A DNA stretch of 64,000 nt. Source: Glandiceps talaboti. Taxonomy: Eukaryota; Hemichordata; Enteropneusta; Spengelidae. Positions 52,600-64,000 of the stretch are shown piece after piece. The stretch is taken from the NCBI RefSeq assembly GCF_964340395.1, contig NC_135553.1, positions 24,629,449 through 24,693,448 on the forward strand. The letters run 5' to 3'. The notes beneath the pieces were generated by a model. The model ran no database searches. It was not told where the DNA came from and saw only the letters and a program-made list of their open reading frames with translations. The translations under genes were made by a program, and so were the position numbers. Each line of letters begins with the position of its first letter. The first letter of the stretch is position 1.

Positions 52600-52810
52600 T
52601 CTCCCTAGGAATTTTCTTCATTCAGCCAAAAAAAAATATAAGTGACCTAGTAAAGGGGCTTGATACTTTGAGTCAAAGACAAGAAGTGACAAAATCCTTA
52701 AGTCACTAATTTAAATTTTGGGGAATGATATGATGATACTTGCACAAGCCTAATTTATGTAAAATCAGGAAAAGTGATGGTGACTGAATATTTTGACTCA
52801 TTTTAACCGA
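52600..52810 (-). repeat. Dispersed repeat family F1, copy 3
   Basis: Contains ttcttcattcagccaaaaaa, atataagtgacctag, aatccttaagtcac and gaatattttgactcatttt, the order seen at 9545-9830. Confidence 0.65.
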
Positions 52811-52889
52811 CCACAGACACGGAAGAAGAATTTTTTTCCTTGTCTGTGACCTGACACCCACCCACTGTTGTTTTGCCTTCCGTAAGGAA

Positions 52890-53240
52890 GTTTATATATT
52901 GGGGATCTGTGTCACAGTGTGTGTGTGTGTGTGTGTGTGTGTGTCTGTCTGTCTGTCTGTCTATCAAAACGGCTGGCTCAATTCAAACGAAATTTGGTGC
53001 ACATATTCTTTAGGGTAATGGCTAAAACTGATTAGGTTTTGTTAAACAACCATGAATATCAATGAGCTATTTGCATAATTAATGATTTTCAGTAATTAGG
53101 CTATTATCTTCAAAATGCATACTTCAAATTCAAACATAACCAAACACATATGTTCTGTTGCATTCCAACAAATCATTGTATGTAGGAACAAAAATCTAAA
53201 GTCTTTTGTCCTAATACGAAAGGCATTCAGTTTAAATCTG
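52890..53240. repeat. CTGT-anchored dispersed repeat F3, copy 3
   Basis: GT and CTGT run at 52916-52962, then acggctggctcaattcaaac, atgagctatttgcataatta and cctaatacgaaaggcattca. The last block also occurs at 38898-38915 just before the 38.9-kb hairpin. Confidence 0.6.
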
Positions 53241-55079
53241 GTTAATGTCTTGTGATGGGGTATTTATCGGTATTTTTATCATACCAGGGTATTGAATATG
53301 GAATTTCAAAGATTTCTGGCTAACTTGAACTTGACAACCCATTCACACAGTAACCTTGGCAACCATTCATCCAGTAATCTTGTCAAACTGATCAACACAT
53401 CAGATGATGACATGATAAAAGCCAACATTGTCTGCAAACAGTCTTGTTCCAACAGACACTATAACAGCAGACATGAGTGTAAAAGTAACATGTAAAACAG
53501 TCTTTATCAAATAAAACATGATGGGAATGTTTGTTTCAATGCTCCACAAATATAATTCAATGTTTGTTTGTTTGTTGTTGTTGTTGTTGTTGTTTTTTTT
53601 TTGTTTTTTGTTTTTTGGGGGGGGGGGTAGTTGTGCTTTATAACAAGTATCTAATAGTGATGCAAACCAGTGCTTTACATTGGAGGAAGTGCATGCATTT
53701 CTAACACATTTTGAATATTGTAGGTTGGACAAGTTTAAGTCAAGTCAATCAACATCATTATTAGCATAGTGGGAAGACACTTTTACAAACACTGTATAGT
53801 GATAAAATATTTCAGTTCTTTTAACACATGTATCGTTTACTATCTATCACACACACACACACACATACATATATAAATAACACTATCAAGTAAGATACAA
53901 AGGAGCCATTATATAGTGTTTCACGCTGTTGCAATCATCAGACAGCCAACGGTATAGTTCTATGAAGTTTCAATTTAAAAGTTAAAAAAATCCATTTCAC
54001 GTGATATCGGTGCCACAGTGGAAGTTGGTCAATACATATCTAGTTTGATGTGGACACTTTGATATTAATTCTTCATGTTTATTTAATAAATTAGATTTGT
54101 CAGCATATATGATACATGGCTTTTCTGCCAGGCAAAGGTCACACTGCTTCGATACATTTGAATAGGAAATTGCATGTGTGATGTATATATATATCTATTC
54201 TTTACTTTAATAGCATTTTAGCTATTCTAGCTGTGAAAGTAATTAGGGTGTAGAAATACCATTGTATGCATTAAAATGCTGAAATATGAGTATGGTGCAT
54301 TGTACCTTGAGCAAGCCTGCCGAGGTTTAAATGGAGGGGGGGGGGGGGGGGGGTTACCACTAACCAGGTCTGGTAGGGGTGTGTGGCCAATGCTGTCAAC
54401 CCCAGACCCCATTTTAGGCCAATTTTGACCCAAAACCAATATCCCATTTTAGGATCTTCAACTTTTTAGAAGACCCCATTATTTTAGACCAATGTTGAAT
54501 GCATGGTTGAACGATGAATGCAGTGTTGCACATGCACAGTTAATTAACATAACAATGCATTATGGGGCAATATTTAAGAATGTCAAACAAACATTTCAGG
54601 GGGTGTGCATGCTATCTCCTAGTCACCGATATGAAAATGTCAACCAGTGAATTAGCAGGGGAAAATTCCTGGACATTCCGAACTAGTCAAGAATGTATTA
54701 AGGAGTGCCTTCCATGACCCCATTTTAGACCAAACAAAATAAAAAAATTGTGCAAAGTGGACCCCATTTTAGACTCATTAGCTCTAAAAAGACTACCCAT
54801 TTTAGACCAAAGGGCAAAAAATATTATTATTATTACATATACCCAATAGGCGGGCGTACCCCCCCCCCCCCCCCCTTTTAAACTATAACAATGCTATTAA
54901 ACTCTGCCAAAGTATGCCAAGTTTAAACAAGGCAGTTTTTATAGTCTACCATATATTGTATAACAGTGCTAACTCTGCCAAAGTATGAAACATTTACCTG
55001 TAAAATATCTGACGTTATATCATGCACAAGTCAAGTTATTGTCTTCAAACAAAAATATGGATTATATACCCTAGTCTTT

Positions 55080-55325
55080 CTATGTCATGACAACCCATGT
55101 CTACATCACTGGTGGTTCTGCTATGTTTGAAATATTAGTCAAAACATTCCAAATCACCATTAGTTACCCTCGTATTTCATAAATTAAGCTTGAGGAGGTA
55201 CAACTATACTCATTAAAATACTTGTGACCTAAGGGACCTTATCACTACTCATCTAGTGATTAGTAGTGACATGACCCCATAGCTCACTTATATTTTCCTT
55301 GGCTGAACAAAGAAATATATTGGGG
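55080..55325 (+). repeat. Dispersed repeat family F1, copy 4
   Basis: Contains tctgctatgtttgaaatatt, actcatctagtgatta, ctcacttatattttccttgg and ctgaacaaagaa; the inverse of the copy at 9545-9830. Confidence 0.68.
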
Positions 55326-57214
55326 GAATATTGTCTAAATGTCTGGTCAGCATTGCAACCTATCACTTAATGTTCTGGTTCTTCTCAACAAGTTAAACTG
55401 GAAACTAACTAGCAGCTGGTCTGACTTGGAAGTTAATTTTGACTATCAAATTATTCATAAGCTGTCACTACATCAGGAGCAGCTGATAGCTAGTGTATTT
55501 GGTATTCACTAATACATGACTGGCTACTCAGAACCTGATCCAAATGGCAGAATTACATCAATACAGCTTTTATTGAAAAATAATAGAGATGATCCATTTG
55601 TAACCATGTACATTGCATACAGGATATGGTATGAAATAATAATGGTCGAATACATACTTGTAACCATATGGACCATTAGCTTGAGTACCAACTAAGCAGT
55701 GAAAACCACCTTTACCTTGTTTACGTGATACAAATGGACAGTTTTGGTGACCTGAAGGAATTCAATGTTGATCTACTAAACATCCATGGTTAAATTTGCT
55801 TAAATTAGTATGTCAGCTAGGTATGATTGTCTTGCCAGGCTCTTTACAATTTTTGGAATTTGCCAAGACATCAATTTATCAATTCAAATTATTTTGACAA
55901 TGAGTTAGCCTGCCCGTCTGCATTTATTTAGTTATTTATTTACTTATTAGTTGTGTGTATGTGTACATATGTCTGTCTGTCTGCATGTACGTACTTACAT
56001 GTATGTTTGTGTTTATTTATGTATGTATGTATGTATGTATGTATGTATGTATGTATGTATGTACTGTACTGTACAAAGTTTGCTTCATTCATTCATTCAT
56101 TCATTATCATAATTGTACAGAGAGAAATTACCAGAAGCAGTGCAATAATCTTAACAACTTCAATTTAATTGTACTCAATTCTGTGAAAATAGTTGATAAC
56201 TACATAATGCAAGGAGGTTTGTAGTAGTGACACATTATACAGCATTTTAAGTTTCTGTCAATAACAAAACAATTACATTTTCATTGGAAGCACATGTACC
56301 ATTATTGGGATTCCACTAATAAAGTACTTACTCCAAAGACAGTTAGATAGATGAAGAATTAGAAGAGAGAAAAGAACACTTTTTTTGAAATAACAAAGAA
56401 AAATGTAAACATCGTAAGTCATACACAGTTATGAAATACCTACACTTGACAGCTTGGGGACAACTGATCATCTTGGAACATTCCTTAATGTTGAGGTGAA
56501 GCAATGCACGATATATTAAAGTGTCTCATTTTTTTTTTCTTACAGCACACGAATGGACACAGCAATACTCTCTATAAGCTGTATGAACGTCACAGTGCAA
56601 GGTGTACGAATATAAAACGTTAGTGCAATTTACTCAAACACTACTTCTTAGAAACTTAACAATAAACATTTTGCAGGGTACACAGTGCAAAAGTTTTATT
56701 AAATTCTTTATGGGTATACAGTATTTGTTTTCCCCCAATGTGTGCTGTTTTTTTCACAGAGTTGATGGCAATGCTCAAATTGGCACCAATAAAGTCTAAT
56801 ATGTCACTTGTGATACAGTCATGCGTTTTAAAAATTACAATACTACACACTCTTTTTTTTTCAGAACAGATAAAATATATCCTATTCTAATTTCATTATA
56901 ATCAGATGCTGGCTTTTGATAACAACTCCATCAACAAGACATCTGTTCAGAAGTATAGGGTCTTGTTTCTGTCTGGGCCTCCAGTCCCCATCTCCCCCCC
57001 CCCCCCCCCCCCCCCCCCCTCACTGTGATGGTACGAGAGGATCCACAGTTCAATTGCACTGAAATGTGCATGGTAACTTTAATACCAAACACTAATGAAT
57101 GCACAATCTATATTTAACAGTCGACTGTCTTTCTTTCTTTCTTTTTTTTTGGTGATTTTCTGTGTTTCTTTTGAAGTTTAATCCGTATTAATACTGACAT
57201 TACAACCAGTTCAT

Positions 57215-63135
<5,921 letters not shown>

Positions 63136-63333
63136 CTAATCAAACAAATCAATAAAAAAATAAAGTTATTTATATAAAAGAGTCCATCCTGATAATTCTG
63201 AATCCTTCTAGTGAGGCACACTACTCATACCCATTGGTGTATGTATCAATGCAGCAACCTGGAGAAATTGGTTGTGTTGAGACCCTTTAGTTTCTTTAAC
63301 CATTTTTAATGGAGCAAAGAAATAACTGCCAGG

Positions 63334-63750
63334 TGGACAAAAGGCAATGCACAATGTCACAAAAGCTCAATAAATGAACTTCGTTCTTTTAGGACAACCC
63401 CCCTTCTCCTCCCCCTAAACGAACATTCACAAGTGTAACATCAACATGCATATATATGATATAACCATGATGAAAATTGTTATGTTAGGTCACACCACTA
63501 TGATCGGTGCAATGTTAAAACATGGTAAACACATTAATATACTATCGGAAACCCAGTACTGTATGTCACTTAATCAACTTATCAACATCTCGGTAATAAA
63601 TGCACAACCTGTTATCACTGAAGGTGTGAAAGTTTCCGAAATTTGGTTAGAACTTAGAAGAGCAAAAATGAAGTTCTGCAACCACATTGATGCAAGAGCA
63701 CCGCCCCCTCGTTTATTGAGTTTGTGTGACACTGTGTGATTGTCCTTTAG
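63334..63750. mobile_element. TIR element family T1, copy 2
   Basis: Shorter relative of 50421-51100 in the same orientation. Right end, inverted, ctaaaggacaatcacacagt; left end ggacaaaaggcaatgcacaa followed by tgtcacaaaagctcaataaa. Lies upstream of the first visible PRKAR1A exon, in an intron. The 97-codon plus frame across it is not considered a gene. Confidence 0.78.
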
Positions 63751-63904
63751 GTGAAGGTGACAAAATAGTAACCTTTTGAAGCTGAGATGTACCCCTAGGA
63801 TGAAGAATAAGGTAAAGTTGTATCCTTTTAGTGAGTATAATGGCAATATTGTATGCTACATGTAGTTTTTGCTGGGAGCAATGCTTAGTAAATTCTATAA
63901 GAGT

Positions 63905-64000
63905 TCTCCACTAACTCTACCTGGGTTCTCAAACAAATTTATTTATCTACCTGGGTTCTCAAACAAATTTATTTATCTACCTGGGTTCCCAAACAAATTT
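63905..64000. repeat. 33-34-bp tandem repeat running off the window end
   Basis: Three units of ctacctgggttctcaaacaa plus atttatttat, from 63916. The array may continue to the right of the window. Confidence 0.9.

Larger units (their letters stand above)
49434..57214. other. Intergenic region between convergent fucosidase and PRKAR1A genes
   Basis: Contains the 49.7-kb inverted repeat, a TIR element, a G-rich run, repeats F1 (two copies) and F3, short 17-bp GAAGTACTGTGG-type repeats at 51340-51420, homopolymer runs (G at 53617-53628 and 54336-54353, C at 54860-54876 and 56996-57019), repeated accccattttagacc motifs at 54400-54810 and a GTAT microsatellite at 56020-56063. No exon of either neighbour and no RNA gene was recognised. 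The open frames have no recognisable similarity. Confidence 0.6.

Overview
This is a 64 kb piece of an animal nuclear genome. It is AT-rich, intron-dense and crowded with microsatellites, minisatellites and small transposon relics. There is no bacterial-type gene packing; every gene is split into short exons with GT/AG borders and consistent phases. The proteins are close to vertebrate orthologues: USP7 keeps its TRAF/MATH domain and nearly human residue spacing, alpha-L-fucosidase is FUCA1-like, and the PKA type I regulatory subunit ends almost exactly as in human. With the short introns, a tRNA-derived SINE, and CTGT/CATA microsatellites, a marine invertebrate, probably a deuterostome such as a hemichordate or amphioxus, fits best. 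The species cannot be fixed from the sequence alone.

Layout. (1) 155-28593, minus strand: USP7, the first 19 coding exons (about 679 codons); the 3' end lies beyond the left edge. Its introns hold a 43-bp minisatellite of about 38 units, a 128-bp tandem array, a nested palindromic repeat, a 5'-truncated non-LTR retrotransposon with a 12-bp target duplication, several TIR elements and a minisatellite derived from a SINE head. (2) 28.6-30.5 kb: divergent intergenic region with long CTGT, AT and pentanucleotide runs. (3) 30528-49433, plus strand: alpha-L-fucosidase. Two homologous first coding exons, 1a (30528-30868) and 1b (36888-37228), have equal length (341 nt) and identical splice phase, and only one downstream set of seven exons exists. 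(4) 49.4-57.2 kb: convergent intergenic region with inverted repeats, a TIR element and dispersed repeats. (5) 57215-63135, minus strand: the last seven coding exons of a PRKAR1A-like gene; its 5' exons lie beyond the right edge.

The three genes do not form a pathway: a nuclear deubiquitinase, a lysosomal glycosidase and a cytosolic kinase regulator are simply neighbours. The most unusual structures are two minisatellites that have copied splice sites. In PRKAR1A about 20 tandem copies of the 3' splice acceptor lie just upstream of the true one. In the fucosidase gene the end of exon 5 with its 5' splice donor was tandemly copied into intron 5. The doubled fucosidase first exon and the SINE-derived minisatellite come next. 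All exon borders were placed by reading splice motifs, phase and family similarity by eye; no alignment program or transcript data were used.
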